Shown: one piece after another, positions 1-6,155 of the stretch
Numbering within the stretch: the first letter of the stretch is position 1
Layout: each line of letters starts with the position of its first letter
IMG/VR virus record: IMGVR_UViG_3300043434_000575
Location: 1 to 26,015 of that record
Length of the DNA: 26,015 bases
Direction: 5' to 3' (one strand)
Source: a virus
Made by a program: the position numbers and the translations under genes
The notes under the pieces: model-generated
What the model was told of the DNA's origin: nothing
Database searches by the model: none
The model's input: only the letters and a program-made list of their open reading frames with translations

Positions 1-228
1 CTGAATATAAGTGTAAGTATGATGACCTTGAACTGGGGTATTCCTACCTATGTCTGCACCTACAATCATACCAATAGCAGTGCCTGCGGGACCGACATTC
101 AATGCATGACCCACGGCGCCACCAACAATCGCACCCAGTGCTTGGTTGCTTTGATGCGGACTGGCGCATCCACTGAGCGTAATTATTGCCACACTGGCGG
201 CGCCAAATAAAACAAATTTTTTAAACAT
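1..228 (-). CDS. glycine-zipper lipoprotein, C-terminus cut by window edge
   Basis: The open frame runs off the window start after 76 codons, so only the N-terminal part is seen. It opens with a short basic stretch (MFKK), a hydrophobic segment and a lipobox LSGC at about residues 18-21, so the mature protein should be a lipid-anchored outer- or inner-membrane lipoprotein. After the Cys comes a Gly/Ala-rich repeat (GAIVGGAVGHAL, then GTAIGMIVGADIG) with GxxxG spacing, as in glycine-zipper 2TM lipoproteins (SlyB/Pal-like family). AAGGAG lies 7 bases before the ATG. The ATG overlaps the stop region of the SWIM-domain gene upstream by 8 bases, so it is the last seen gene of that operon. Role in the phage unknown; envelope modification or superinfection exclusion are guesses. 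Confidence 0.85.
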   Translation of the reverse strand, partial: MFKKFVLFGAASVAIITLSGCASPHQSNQALGAIVGGAVGHALNVGPAGTAIGMIVGADIGRNTPVQGHHTYTYIQ

Positions 229-580
229 TTTCTATCTCCTTGACATGCTTACAAGCTCTACGAAACTGAAATCCACTGCAAGTACAATTAACTTTTCCAT
301 TGCCCACTGTGACAATGTATTCATCACCTTTACTGCCCTTGACTTTGACTGTGCGAATGTCAGATGAAACTTGAGCGACTGGTTGATTATTTATTGATAC
401 AATATTCTTACGTGCAATAACGCGAACAGGCCACTCGGGATCGCCAGTGGTAAGAGCAAGCTGTCCAGGCATGATCCATTTAGCCGAAAATTCTTCGCCT
501 TCGTATTCAAAGAACTCTGGCTGATCGAAGAACCAAACGCCTGGGCGGTTGAATTCAGGATTATTAACTTTGACTTTCAT
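221..580 (-). CDS. SWIM-type zinc-finger protein
   Basis: A 119-residue protein whose C-terminus holds the SWIM signature CxCx(8)CxH: C99, C101, C110 and H112 in the segment CTCSGFQFRRACKH. SWIM domains bind zinc and mediate DNA or protein contacts. The upstream half (residues 1-90) is a predicted beta-rich domain I do not recognise. It starts with ATG overlapping the TGA of the gene before it (ATGA) and ends inside the start of the lipoprotein gene. No transposase or helicase domain accompanies the SWIM motif, unlike the classic SWI2/SNF2 or MULE proteins, so it is a stand-alone version. Function unknown. Confidence 0.88.
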   Translation of the reverse strand: MKVKVNNPEFNRPGVWFFDQPEFFEYEGEEFSAKWIMPGQLALTTGDPEWPVRVIARKNIVSINNQPVAQVSSDIRTVKVKGSKGDEYIVTVGNGKVNCTCSGFQFRRACKHVKEIENV

Positions 581-903
581 TTGAAATGTGTTTTCAAAAA
601 ATCAGCCATCTTGGCACTTACCGAGACATTTGTATTTGTTTTTTTAGCGACCTGAGCTAGGGACAATAAGGCTTCTGTTTCACGTTCCCAATAACCGCCG
701 GTGATTCTGATATAACACAATTCTTCACTGCAATAATCTTTGGCCTGTTCACGAGTCATTGGCTTGCCCCAGAACCAAGCCTTCACACCGATCCAGCTGG
801 CAATTTCTTCTTCAGATTCTCGTTCGATACGAAGACGTCTGGCTTCGAGGTAACTTTCGCAGGCACTGATTACAGTATCAGCTGGCAGGTTCGCATAGCT
901 CAT
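577..903 (-). CDS. conserved phage protein, unknown function
   Basis: 108 residues beginning MSYANLPADT. An in-frame Met 17 codons further upstream exists, but AAGGAG sits 7 bases before this ATG and the earlier Met would fall inside the preceding gene's end, so this start is preferred. The protein is mixed-charge and helical, with a Glu-rich helix (ERESEEEIASW), a central TREQAKDY segment and two Cys in SEELCYI. No signal peptide or membrane segment. Translationally coupled to the SWIM gene by ATGA overlap. The pattern of an acidic helix followed by a WFWGKPMTREQA block resembles small proteins common in environmental phage genomes; function unknown. Confidence 0.8.
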   Translation of the reverse strand: MSYANLPADTVISACESYLEARRLRIERESEEEIASWIGVKAWFWGKPMTREQAKDYCSEELCYIRITGGYWERETEALLSLAQVAKKTNTNVSVSAKMADFLKTHFK

Positions 904-913
904 TGCTATCTCC

Positions 914-1258
914 TTATTCAGTTGCGTATTGCAGATCGCCCAGGATGTCAGCACAGGCCGCCAGTTCGTAAGTTTCGATTAGGTTGCTGGTGGGGCTAGT
1001 GCTTTGTGCAGGATACTTGCTACGATGCAGGACACGATCCATGAGAGTAGAACGAATATTGTCCAGATTGCCCGAGCCGTCTGCCAGTGCGGCAACAATT
1101 TGCTTGAGCACTCGCAGTTTAGCGGCATTGGCAAAAGTATCCGTACCCCAAGTCAGTGCATGGGCAGGATCGCTGGCAAAGTCAACGGCGAACTTGTCCA
1201 GGCTGGCCTGGGTAGCATCTACTTGACGTTGAAAGCGAGCGAGTAATTTGTCTGACAT
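914..1258 (-). CDS. hypothetical phage protein
   Basis: 114 residues starting MSDKLLARFQ. A Met two codons upstream would leave no room for the ribosome site (AAGGA directly abuts it), whereas this ATG is about 6 bases downstream of AAGGA. Sequence is largely alpha-helical with Ala-rich stretches (residues 45-65) and no Cys cluster or membrane segment. First gene after the sigma70-type promoter at 1285-1313, so probably an early gene heading the run 1258 to 1. I do not recognise a family. Confidence 0.8.
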   Translation of the reverse strand: MSDKLLARFQRQVDATQASLDKFAVDFASDPAHALTWGTDTFANAAKLRVLKQIVAALADGSGNLDNIRSTLMDRVLHRSKYPAQSTSPTSNLIETYELAACADILGDLQYATE

Positions 1259-1284
1259 ATACATTCCTTTGTAACCGATAATGT

Positions 1285-1313
1285 ATTATAACATCGATCG
1301 TATTTTATGTCAA
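1285..1313 (-). promoter_or_regulatory. sigma70-type promoter P1 (TTGACA-17-TATAAT)
   Basis: Perfect TTGACA and TATAAT, 17 bases apart, with box CCAATAA directly upstream of -35 and ACATTATC downstream. Drives the run beginning at 1258. Confidence 0.9.
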
Positions 1314-1323
1314 TTATTGGTGA

Positions 1324-1557
1324 TTATTGTCCCAGAACCATCTTTTTCTGAGTAGGTGCGTAGAGCTCGTTGATACCGCATTTAACACAGTAACCACCCT
1401 CATGCTCGTAGCCCTTGACGGGCTTCGTAAACTCATGTTCGCAGTACGCTCGTCGATTCTCCAGTTCTTCAATGACGGCTTCCTGCTCACGAACACGCAT
1501 CTGCATCTGACGCAGATATCGTTGTGCGGTGTCGATTTGATCTTTGAGTGATATCAT
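1324..1557 (-). CDS. coiled-coil protein with CxxC zinc-finger-like knuckles
   Basis: 77 residues. Residues 1-35 form an uninterrupted charged helix rich in Gln, Arg and Glu that looks like a coiled coil. It is followed by C39-E-H41 and by C57-V-K-C60, a spacing that could bind one zinc (Cys-His plus Cys-x2-Cys). Starts by ATGA overlap with the paralogue gene before it, and its TAA touches the promoter box of the next unit. Phage DNA- or RNA-binding helper proteins often look like this, but the function is not known. Confidence 0.82.
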   Translation of the reverse strand: MISLKDQIDTAQRYLRQMQMRVREQEAVIEELENRRAYCEHEFTKPVKGYEHEGGYCVKCGINELYAPTQKKMVLGQ

Positions 1558-1838
1558 TCTTCAACTCCGAAATGTTTCTTCATCTTGTATTTGAGTACAT
1601 CACAAGCGGCTTCACCTTCTGCGTAAATATTCTTTTCATCAAAGTCCATTGTGCTCTTACGACTGGTAAGGTATTGAGCCTTTAGTTCATCGCTCATTGC
1701 CATACATTCCCGAACAATCAACTCGGCGAATGTTTGAAGTTCTTCCTCAGTAAACTTAATGGTATTAGGACTACCAGCAAAGCCTTCATAAAATTCTCCG
1801 CCAGACCGATTTAATATTTTTCCAATTCGTTCGTTCAT
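1554..1838 (-). CDS. MNERI...HFGVEE family phage protein, copy A
   Basis: 94 residues beginning MNERIGKIL and ending KKHFGVEE, with the central block FAELIVRECMA. This N-terminus / FAELIVREC / HFGVE pattern is a widespread small-protein family in environmental phages and occasionally bacteria; no function is established. It is the downstream member of a tandem pair with the gene at 1835-2062, sharing the start, the centre and the last seven residues. ATGA overlap on both sides. Copy A carries an insertion of about 25 residues between FAELIVREC and HFGVEE compared with copy B. Confidence 0.88.
   Translation of the reverse strand: MNERIGKILNRSGGEFYEGFAGSPNTIKFTEEELQTFAELIVRECMAMSDELKAQYLTSRKSTMDFDEKNIYAEGEAACDVLKYKMKKHFGVEE
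1556..1579. repeat. 24-base direct repeat, copy 1 (other copy 1837-1860)
   Basis: The stretch starting CATTCTTCAACTCC and ending GAAATGTTTC occurs identically at the 3' end of both MNERI-family genes and over the start of the next gene. It encodes KHFGVEE-stop and supports recent tandem duplication. Confidence 0.8.
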
Positions 1839-2062
1839 TCTTCAACTCCGAAATGTTTCAAAATCTCATTTTTTGTAGTCTGATTACCATCTACATCTTC
1901 ACCAATTTGGGCACATTTACGCACAATCAACTCGGCGAACTTTTCCAGATTACCTTCACCGTAACCCATTCTGTCAATTGAGCAACCAGCCTGTTTGGCA
2001 AGGCGTTCAATCTGCTCGTTTATTTGAATCTGGTCTAGAAGTTTTTCAATTCGTTCGTTCAT
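1835..2062 (-). CDS. MNERI...HFGVEE family phage protein, copy B
   Basis: 75 residues beginning MNERIEKLL. A Met four codons upstream is less likely because the AAAGG ribosome site would touch it directly, and the paralogue also begins MNERI. Contains FAELIVRKCAQ and ends KHFGVEE like copy A. Copy B has a segment IERLAKQAGC that matches the more typical family form (MNERIxxLAxQAG), so it looks like a partly self-duplicated N-terminus: MNERIEKLLDQ followed by NEQIERLAKQAG. Cytoplasmic, helical, function unknown. Confidence 0.86.
   Translation of the reverse strand: MNERIEKLLDQIQINEQIERLAKQAGCSIDRMGYGEGNLEKFAELIVRKCAQIGEDVDGNQTTKNEILKHFGVEE
1837..1860. repeat. 24-base direct repeat, copy 2
   Basis: Second copy of the repeat at 1556-1579; marks the boundary of the duplicated unit (gene end plus start of the following gene). 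Confidence 0.8.
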
Positions 2063-2063
2063 T

Positions 2064-2147
2064 TTAGAATCCATCCTTTACGACAACGGCCAGGCCCATG
2101 ATGATAACGGGCATGAGTACGATAATGAGATTAGTGATTGCGGTCAT
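2064..2147 (-). CDS. 27-residue single-helix membrane peptide
   Basis: A mini-gene, ATG to TAA, 28 codons. The ribosome site AGGAG lies 7 bases before ATG. Residues 4-23 are nearly all hydrophobic (TNLIIVLMPVIIMGLAVVV) followed by a short charged tail KDGF, which fits one transmembrane helix with an N-out/C-in or reverse orientation. It overlaps the end of the basic protein gene upstream by 17 bases and ends one base before the next ATG, so it is embedded in an operon. Could be a host-membrane modulator; unknown. Confidence 0.75.
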   Translation of the reverse strand: MTAITNLIIVLMPVIIMGLAVVVKDGF

Positions 2148-2259
2148 TCTTTTGCTCCTGTGCTTTCTTTTCTTCTTGAGTCTTGTTAGCCTTCTTACGC
2201 TCACGCTTCAATTCTTTTGCCAACTTTTGATCGGCTCGTTTTTGAGACATTAGTTTCAT
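2131..2259 (-). CDS. small Lys/Arg/Glu/Gln-rich protein
   Basis: 42 residues, start MKLMSQKRADQ chosen because AAGGAG lies 7 bases upstream; the frame is open further upstream but that part lies in the neighbouring gene. Almost every residue from 5 to 42 is Lys, Arg, Glu, Gln or Asn, giving a single highly charged helix (KELKRERKKANKTQEEKK) with strong coiled-coil or nucleic-acid-binding character. No hydrophobic core, so it is probably disordered or helical only when bound. Function unknown. Confidence 0.72.
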   Translation of the reverse strand: MKLMSQKRADQKLAKELKRERKKANKTQEEKKAQEQKNDRNH

Positions 2260-2270
2260 TCCAATTCTCC

Positions 2271-2432
2271 TTACATATAAAGTGTGCCGTGGAACCAATC
2301 GTCCCATGCACTGAGTGGTTCTGTCCTGCGATTGAACAATAGCCAACCACGCTCGGTGCTGAATCCTACAGTGTCAGCAACACGCATGACTTGCACCACT
2401 CGATCGCCTATCTTTGCTACCATAGTTGTCAT
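2271..2432 (-). CDS. 53-residue SH3-like small protein
   Basis: Starts MTTMVAKIGDRVVQVMR with AAGGAG 6 bases before the ATG and ends GTLYM-TAA. The pattern KIGDRVVQVMRVADTVGFSTERGWLLFN suggests a small beta-barrel of SH3/KOW type (GDRV turn, alternating hydrophobics). First gene after the promoter at 2459-2487, so it heads the run 2432 to 1324. No family recognised. Confidence 0.82.
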   Translation of the reverse strand: MTTMVAKIGDRVVQVMRVADTVGFSTERGWLLFNRRTEPLSAWDDWFHGTLYM

Positions 2433-2458
2433 CGCCAGCTCCTTGTTGCCATGTATAA

Positions 2459-2487
2459 ATTATAACACAGGTGGTAATTTATGCCTA
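2459..2487 (-). promoter_or_regulatory. sigma70-type promoter P2 (TAGGCA-17-TATAAT)
   Basis: TAGGCA and TATAAT 17 bases apart; upstream box CCAATAA, in which the TAA of the 2488-2619 gene lies. Drives 2432 onward. Confidence 0.88.
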
Positions 2488-2619
2488 TTATTGGGTAATT
2501 TCTGCCAGTGTGTCAGCAGTGACGATCACGCCGCCATATGCCTGCTGGTAAGTTAGTGCAAGAGCCTGAATGAAAAAAGTGTATACTTTACCATTACCGG
2601 TGATCAGTGTGTACTTCAA
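2488..2619 (-). CDS. 43-residue protein with TTG start
   Basis: The only plausible initiation codon is TTG, placed 6 bases after a perfect AAGGAG, giving a 43-residue protein MKYTLITGNGKVYTFF...AEITQ. Composition is normal (Tyr/Thr/Ala-rich, one likely beta hairpin then a helix TFFIQALALTYQQAYGG). It lies alone between two promoters of the same family, at 2646-2674 upstream and 2459-2487 downstream; its stop codon is inside the latter's CCAATAA box. A one-gene promoter cassette. Function unknown. Confidence 0.75.
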   Translation of the reverse strand: MKYTLITGNGKVYTFFIQALALTYQQAYGGVIVTADTLAEITQ

Positions 2620-2645
2620 GCCGAACTCCTTACTACAATACTGAT

Positions 2646-2674
2646 ATTATAGCAAGTAGCGGATTTATTGTCTA
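2646..2674 (-). promoter_or_regulatory. sigma70-type promoter P3 (TAGACA-17-TATAAT)
   Basis: TAGACA and TATAAT 17 bases apart, upstream box CCAAAAA. Drives the single TTG-start gene at 2619. Confidence 0.88.
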
Positions 2675-2686
2675 TTTTTGGTTATT

Positions 2687-2989
2687 TTAGAGCCAAGCGC
2701 CTGCGCTATAGGTGTCAATGTAGCGTACAGACGCTCGTTGCGGCGTTAGACGAGCGTCTAGGGTCCTATAAGCTCTTTGATAACGCTGTTGCACTGGTAT
2801 AGGTGCATGACAAGCCAAGTAGTGTAGACGCCCGAATATCCTGCCGATTACCTGTTTATTAAAACCCCAGCCTGCCGGATACCATTTTACTCGAGTTTGC
2901 CAATTATAGCTACCAGAAGAGCGACCGTATTTTAGTCGCTGTTTCATTATAAAACGCTTGGATAAACCCTGTGGGCGAAACTTATTCAT
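2687..2989 (-). CDS. basic hypothetical protein
   Basis: 100 residues, very basic and aromatic (many Arg, Lys, Tyr, Trp), start MNKFRPQGLSKRF with AGGA about 12 bases upstream. Contains KWYPAGWGFNKQVIGRIFGRL and ends SAGAWL. The composition suggests nucleic-acid or ribosome binding, but there is no recognisable motif. Overlaps the small membrane-peptide gene before it by 8 bases; its TAA lies next to the promoter box at about 2680. It is the last gene of the run that begins at 4361. Confidence 0.72.
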   Translation of the reverse strand: MNKFRPQGLSKRFIMKQRLKYGRSSGSYNWQTRVKWYPAGWGFNKQVIGRIFGRLHYLACHAPIPVQQRYQRAYRTLDARLTPQRASVRYIDTYSAGAWL

Positions 2990-3113
2990 CTCGATTTTTC
3001 CTGCAATTACATTGACGTCGACCCTGATAACAATCTCCAGAACAACCGCTAGGAGTTTTTGCCAACAAGTAGAAGCAAATAACTGCTATCAAAATCAATA
3101 GAATTAAAAGCAT
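2982..3113 (-). CDS. 43-residue membrane peptide with Cys-rich tail
   Basis: A mini-gene between the phosphoesterase and the basic protein. Residues 1-18 are a hydrophobic helix (MLLILLILIAVICFYLL), followed by a short linker and a Cys-rich tail SGCSGDCYQGRRQCNC, i.e. CxxxC and CxC around QGR. Small phage membrane proteins with a C...C.QGR..C.C tail occur in several tailed phages; their role is not established. The ATG overlaps the TAA of the phosphoesterase by one base (TAATG), with GGAAG a few bases upstream. Confidence 0.8.
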   Translation of the reverse strand: MLLILLILIAVICFYLLAKTPSGCSGDCYQGRRQCNCRKNRDE

Positions 3114-3967
3114 TAGACTTCCAGTACAATGTTAGGATTCCAACCAGAATCTTCGCTATAACCATCGCTTTCGTAACCACGTGGATTGCATACCACTCGG
3201 GTTTCTCCAATCATGTAATCAAACGGATGATGGGTGTGTCCGTGCGTCCACAGTTTAATCTGCGGATGATCCATAATGAACTCGCTGAGGTCACTGTGAT
3301 AGCCACCATTCATTAGTTGCTCGTGTTTGTAACTTTCATGAACACTTTGAAAGCTGGGACTGTGATGGCCAACTACAACAAATTTCTTGTCATGCTGTTC
3401 TGCCAACACGCTTCTAAAGTATTGCAACGTTCGAGCATGACGGGCTACTACGTCCCTGGCACTCATACGAGCAAACTCTCGTCGGTCGTTGCGAATGATA
3501 CGAAAGTCGTTCATTAGACCTTCAATAGCATGCATAGTCAGCGGATCGCCCTTGTTCATGTCAGTCCATAGGGTAGCACCAATAAAAGTCACATCGTCAA
3601 TGACCTTAGTATCGCACTCTAGAAAGTAGACGTTGGGAAACCTAGCACATTCGTCACGCAGGTAATCAATGCCAGCGTAGAACTTGCCATGATAAAATTC
3701 ATGGTTGCCGGCAACATAAACTGTATGCGGGAATTGGAAACTGCAACGCTTTAAAAAGTCACGGAACCGAGCCACTCGTTGCATCTTGCGGTCAAGATCA
3801 GCCAATGCACCGTTGCTGTAAGGACTAAAGTCTGCGGCAATGTGGTCATGCAGATCTTGGGCGATCATGATGTCACCAGATAAAATAAGCACGTCACACT
3901 TGTCGTCGTTGGTGATGTTGATATCACTGAACTCCAAGTGCAAATCGCTGACTAATTTAATTTTCAT
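3113..3967 (-). CDS. calcineurin-like metallophosphoesterase
   Basis: 284 residues with all metal-site motifs of the Metallophos superfamily in order: D8-x-H10 (SDLHLE), G31-D32, G87-N88-H89-E90, H201 (VGHHSPS) and G243-H244 within THGHTHHP, where H242 and H244 close the dinuclear site. The family hydrolyses phosphomonoesters or phosphodiesters with Mn or Fe; this branch (single-domain, about 280 residues, closing with CNPRGY) is common in phages and bacteria and has no agreed substrate. Cytoplasmic, no signal peptide. ATG overlaps the TGA of the gene before it. Could act on nucleotides, cyclic nucleotides or RNA ends; which one cannot be read from sequence. Confidence 0.93.
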   Translation of the reverse strand: MKIKLVSDLHLEFSDINITNDDKCDVLILSGDIMIAQDLHDHIAADFSPYSNGALADLDRKMQRVARFRDFLKRCSFQFPHTVYVAGNHEFYHGKFYAGIDYLRDECARFPNVYFLECDTKVIDDVTFIGATLWTDMNKGDPLTMHAIEGLMNDFRIIRNDRREFARMSARDVVARHARTLQYFRSVLAEQHDKKFVVVGHHSPSFQSVHESYKHEQLMNGGYHSDLSEFIMDHPQIKLWTHGHTHHPFDYMIGETRVVCNPRGYESDGYSEDSGWNPNIVLEV

Positions 3968-4185
3968 TTTAGTTTATCCAATAAACGTTGATGGTGTATT
4001 TCTTCTTCACCGATAAACGTCGGGCACTCTGCTAGCAAATCATCTATGAGAAATTTTAAATCTAACAGTTCTTTTTTAACCTTAAAGGCTGTAAAACCAT
4101 CATTATGAGGACTGGAACATTCATATGCCATTTTCCATACGCAATGTTTTATGGTATGTGTATCCCAGTCTCTACCATAGCCCAT
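3964..4185 (-). CDS. hypothetical protein
   Basis: 73 residues starting MGYGRDWDTHTIKHC; the ATG overlaps the TAA of the previous gene by one base (TAATG) and its own end overlaps the phosphoesterase start (ATGA), so it is coupled on both sides. C-terminal half is an acidic/Leu-rich helix (KKELLDLKFLIDDLLAECP) suited to a helix-helix contact. His/Cys residues in the N-terminal half (THTIKHC, YECSSPH) could bind metal but no known motif is met. No recognised family. Confidence 0.75.
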   Translation of the reverse strand: MGYGRDWDTHTIKHCVWKMAYECSSPHNDGFTAFKVKKELLDLKFLIDDLLAECPTFIGEEEIHHQRLLDKLK

Positions 4186-4361
4186 TATGCAAATTCTGCT
4201 TTGCGGACGCGAACTCGCTTAACCTTACCCAGGTTAGTTTTAATTTCCGCGGCGCGGTCTTGCAACCAACTTTCCTTTTCAGCTTCGGCTTTCGCACTTT
4301 GGAAGTCCTGATAAGTCTTACGGAATTTACCACAAGTTACAGTCCAAGTCATTCCTGACAT
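4185..4361 (-). CDS. 58-residue basic helical protein
   Basis: Starts MSGMTWTVTCGKFRKTY with GAGG 6 bases before ATG. The first 15 residues look like a beta strand pair; the rest is one long charged helix (QDFQSAKAEAEKESWLQDR) ending in a basic tail KVKRVRVRKAEFA. First gene after the promoter at 4393-4422, heading the unit that includes the phosphoesterase. Possibly nucleic-acid binding from charge alone; family unknown. Confidence 0.82.
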   Translation of the reverse strand: MSGMTWTVTCGKFRKTYQDFQSAKAEAEKESWLQDRAAEIKTNLGKVKRVRVRKAEFA

Positions 4362-4392
4362 AATTACCTCATTAAATTAAAAATACAGCCTA

Positions 4393-4422
4393 ATTATAAC
4401 ACAGATTCCGGTGGGCTGTCAA
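4393..4422 (-). promoter_or_regulatory. sigma70-type promoter P4 (TTGACA-18-TATAAT)
   Basis: TTGACA and TATAAT, 18-base spacer; lacks the CCAWWAA box. Drives 4361 to 2687, including the phosphoesterase. Confidence 0.88.
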
Positions 4423-4431
4423 CACCTGAAT

Positions 4432-4761
4432 TTATCGATTCCGCAGTATATCCATGAACACTGCTTTACCAAGTTCTTCACTGAAGTCTTCCTGGCTAGT
4501 GATAATATGCAGTTTACGCTCATGCCGGTCTTTTCTATCGTCATAGTACGAGCTTTCGATAACATAACCGCCGCTGGCAGGATGAACCGTAAAAGTCACG
4601 GTGCCATCGCTTCGGTCGATTCCTCGAGTCTCATGTAATTGAATACCCAGGCCTATATCATTGTCTGCTTCATTGGCAGTTAGCCAATTTACCAGCCTAC
4701 GTCTCCAAGAGATTTTTTGACGAGGAGCACTTGGTCGTATAGCCTTCGCATAGTTTTTCAT
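4432..4761 (-). CDS. conserved phage protein, unknown function
   Basis: 109 residues starting MKNYAKAIRPSAPRQKISW with a basic N-terminus (SWRRRLVNWL) and a C-terminal block KLHIITSQEDFSEELGKAV. The layout (basic amphipathic helix, beta-rich middle with VTFTVHPASGGYVIESSYYD, acidic helix at the end) recurs in proteins of T4-like environmental phages, with no assigned role. ATGA overlap with the membrane-anchored protein gene before it suggests the two work together. Third and last gene of the clpP transcription unit. Confidence 0.83.
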   Translation of the reverse strand: MKNYAKAIRPSAPRQKISWRRRLVNWLTANEADNDIGLGIQLHETRGIDRSDGTVTFTVHPASGGYVIESSYYDDRKDRHERKLHIITSQEDFSEELGKAVFMDILRNR

Positions 4762-5078
4762 AGTTCTAAACCGCTTTCTTTGAGATGTTGTTCTGTGGCC
4801 ACAAAGGTCTTTTTAGGAAATCTCTTTTGCATTACTTCTTTGAGTTCTGTAATTGTTTTACCCTGTGCCACAAAGTTATCTGTTTCCTTTTCAAACACAT
4901 AGAATATATCTCCGTGTTTTTCAATATTCACATCGATAATTGTTTCTTTGATCTTTTTAGAAACTGCATCCAGGTCTTCTCTTAGGAGATCATTTCTTGA
5001 TTTCAAATAAAGTGCAATGAATTTTAGAACGAACCAAATCACAAATGTCCAAAACAATACTGAAATAATATCATTCAT
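4758..5078 (-). CDS. membrane-anchored phage protein
   Basis: 106 residues. Residues 3-25 are a hydrophobic N-terminal anchor (IISVLFWTFVIWFVLKFIALYL), followed by a charged helix and a soluble beta-alpha domain: YVFEKETDNFVAQGKTITEL then KEVMQKRFPKKTFVA. That latter pattern (strand with a FxAQGxxxxEL turn, then a helix and KTF) is found in a small phage family of unknown function. It directly follows clpP with one base between stop and start, so it is co-transcribed. Topology probably N-out, C-domain in the cytoplasm. Confidence 0.84.
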   Translation of the reverse strand: MNDIISVLFWTFVIWFVLKFIALYLKSRNDLLREDLDAVSKKIKETIIDVNIEKHGDIFYVFEKETDNFVAQGKTITELKEVMQKRFPKKTFVATEQHLKESGLEL

Positions 5079-5079
5079 A

Positions 5080-5700
5080 TCAGGGTCGCTTATAAATTAC
5101 GCGATCTGCAAGACCATTGGCCACAGCTTCGTCTGCACTGAGGAACGTGTCGAACTTCATGGTCTGGAAAAGTTCATCATAGGTCTTACCAGCAGTATTA
5201 TGGCGTACATACAATTCTGTTAGACGTTTGTTGACGCGAACACTTTCTTCAAAACTACGTCGCGCATCTTCAAACTGTAAATCCTGTACGTGAACTGATC
5301 CACTGGTGCCACGTGTACCTGAGCTAACCCTGTGAATCATTGTTCGACTTTCTGGCAGAACAAATCGTTTACCTGCGGCACCAGACTGTGCTAAAAAACT
5401 ACCCATTGAACATGCCTGTCCAATAACATAAGTTGCTACATCGGGTTTAATAAACTGCATTGTATCGTAGATCGCTAGTCCTGCGCTGACACTACCACCG
5501 GGACTGTTGATAAACATTGTGATATCTTTGCCAGAATCTTCGCTTTCGAGATATAGCAGTTGACCCACAATAAGATTAGCCATTTGATCTTCAACTTCGC
5601 CTTCTAGCATGATAATACGATCGCGCATTAGTCGACTATACAAATCCATGGCACGTTCTGTATTACCCGTGCGCTCTAGAACCATTGGTACTAAACTCAT
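5080..5700 (-). CDS. clpP: ATP-dependent Clp protease proteolytic subunit ClpP
   Basis: 206 residues, the usual length of mature ClpP plus a short leader. Catalytic triad residues are in place: S98 in [10 protein letters not shown]123 in MIHR, D184 in [10 protein letters not shown]. Oligomer features include INSPGGS (65-70) and the oxyanion region around GG69. ClpP forms a double heptameric chamber that degrades proteins unfolded by ClpX or ClpA. The segment after H123 ([11 protein letters not shown]) departs from the usual HQPxGG handle, so it is diverged from bacterial host forms. The matching ClpX, with its ClpP-docking IGF loop, is encoded at the other end of the window. GGAAG lies 5 bases before ATG; own promoter at 5728-5756. 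Confidence 0.97.
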   Translation of the reverse strand: MSLVPMVLERTGNTERAMDLYSRLMRDRIIMLEGEVEDQMANLIVGQLLYLESEDSGKDITMFINSPGGSVSAGLAIYDTMQFIKPDVATYVIGQACSMGSFLAQSGAAGKRFVLPESRTMIHRVSSGTRGTSGSVHVQDLQFEDARRSFEESVRVNKRLTELYVRHNTAGKTYDELFQTMKFDTFLSADEAVANGLADRVIYKRP

Positions 5701-5727
5701 AAACTTCCTTTTTGTTTTTAAAAATTA

Positions 5728-5756
5728 ATTATATGCTAAAATAAATTGTATGTCAA
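5728..5756 (-). promoter_or_regulatory. sigma70-type promoter P5 of clpP (TTGACA-17-TATAAT)
   Basis: Perfect consensus hexamers with a 17-base spacer, 28 bases before the clpP ATG. The upstream gene's stop overlaps the -35 (5753). No CCAWWAA box. Confidence 0.92.
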
Positions 5757-5974
5757 ATCTTTGTAATAACAATGATACCAAATCTCGGCTCAAACATTTC
5801 ACAGCCAATTCTATTGATTACATCCCTGGCTAGCTGAATCATTGTATTGCTATTACCACAGATAACAGTTAACGGTGTTTCACTTTGATTTAAATAAACA
5901 AAGTTTTCTACTAGCCTGTCCACGTCACTGTGTCGAACACCGTGCAAATCTAATTCTGCACACTTCGCTGTCAT
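5753..5974 (-). CDS. Smr-domain-like protein
   Basis: 73 residues starting MTAKCAELDLHGVRHSD. LDLHG near the N-terminus followed by a long helix (DVDRLVENFV) and a strand-turn TVICGNSNTM matches the start and the TGxGxxS/N loop of small MutS-related (Smr) domains, which are nicking or RNA-cleaving nucleases. It is a minimal single domain. A longer frame reaches 6022, but this ATG overlaps the TGA of the preceding gene (ATGA) and places LDLHG at the normal distance from the start. Nuclease activity is an inference from the family. Confidence 0.85.
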   Translation of the reverse strand: MTAKCAELDLHGVRHSDVDRLVENFVYLNQSETPLTVICGNSNTMIQLARDVINRIGCEMFEPRFGIIVITKI

Positions 5975-6147
5975 TTGAATTCGTAGGCATCCATGATCAA
6001 CATCATACCAATTGCAAACCATAACAGTGCCAAGCCAAATTCAGCTTGCAGTAAATGACCCAGTCCTGCTAGAACATTCAGCCCACCTATGGTATAACCA
6101 ATGGGCTTGCGTTTAGAATACAACCAATCTAAAAATTTACTAATCAT
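5971..6147 (-). CDS. two-helix small membrane protein
   Basis: 58 residues starting MISKFLDWLYSKRKPIG. A GTG two codons earlier lies inside the ribosome site GGAG, so the ATG 5 bases after it is preferred. Residues 17-35 (YTIGGLNVLAGLGHLLQA) and 38-54 (GLALLWFAIGMMLIMDA) are hydrophobic, predicting a hairpin of two membrane helices with the basic loop RKPIG on the cytoplasmic side. Overlaps the Smr gene by ATGA. Function unknown. Confidence 0.83.
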   Translation of the reverse strand: MISKFLDWLYSKRKPIGYTIGGLNVLAGLGHLLQAEFGLALLWFAIGMMLIMDAYEFK

Positions 6148-6155
6148 AATCACTC

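Noticed and set aside
19-210. 63-residue plus-strand frame at the window start
   Set aside because: Antisense to the lipoprotein, whose lipobox, glycine zipper and ribosome site are convincing.
984-1246. two 80-residue plus-strand frames
   Set aside because: Both antisense to the gene at 914-1258, in two frames at once, so they are shadows.
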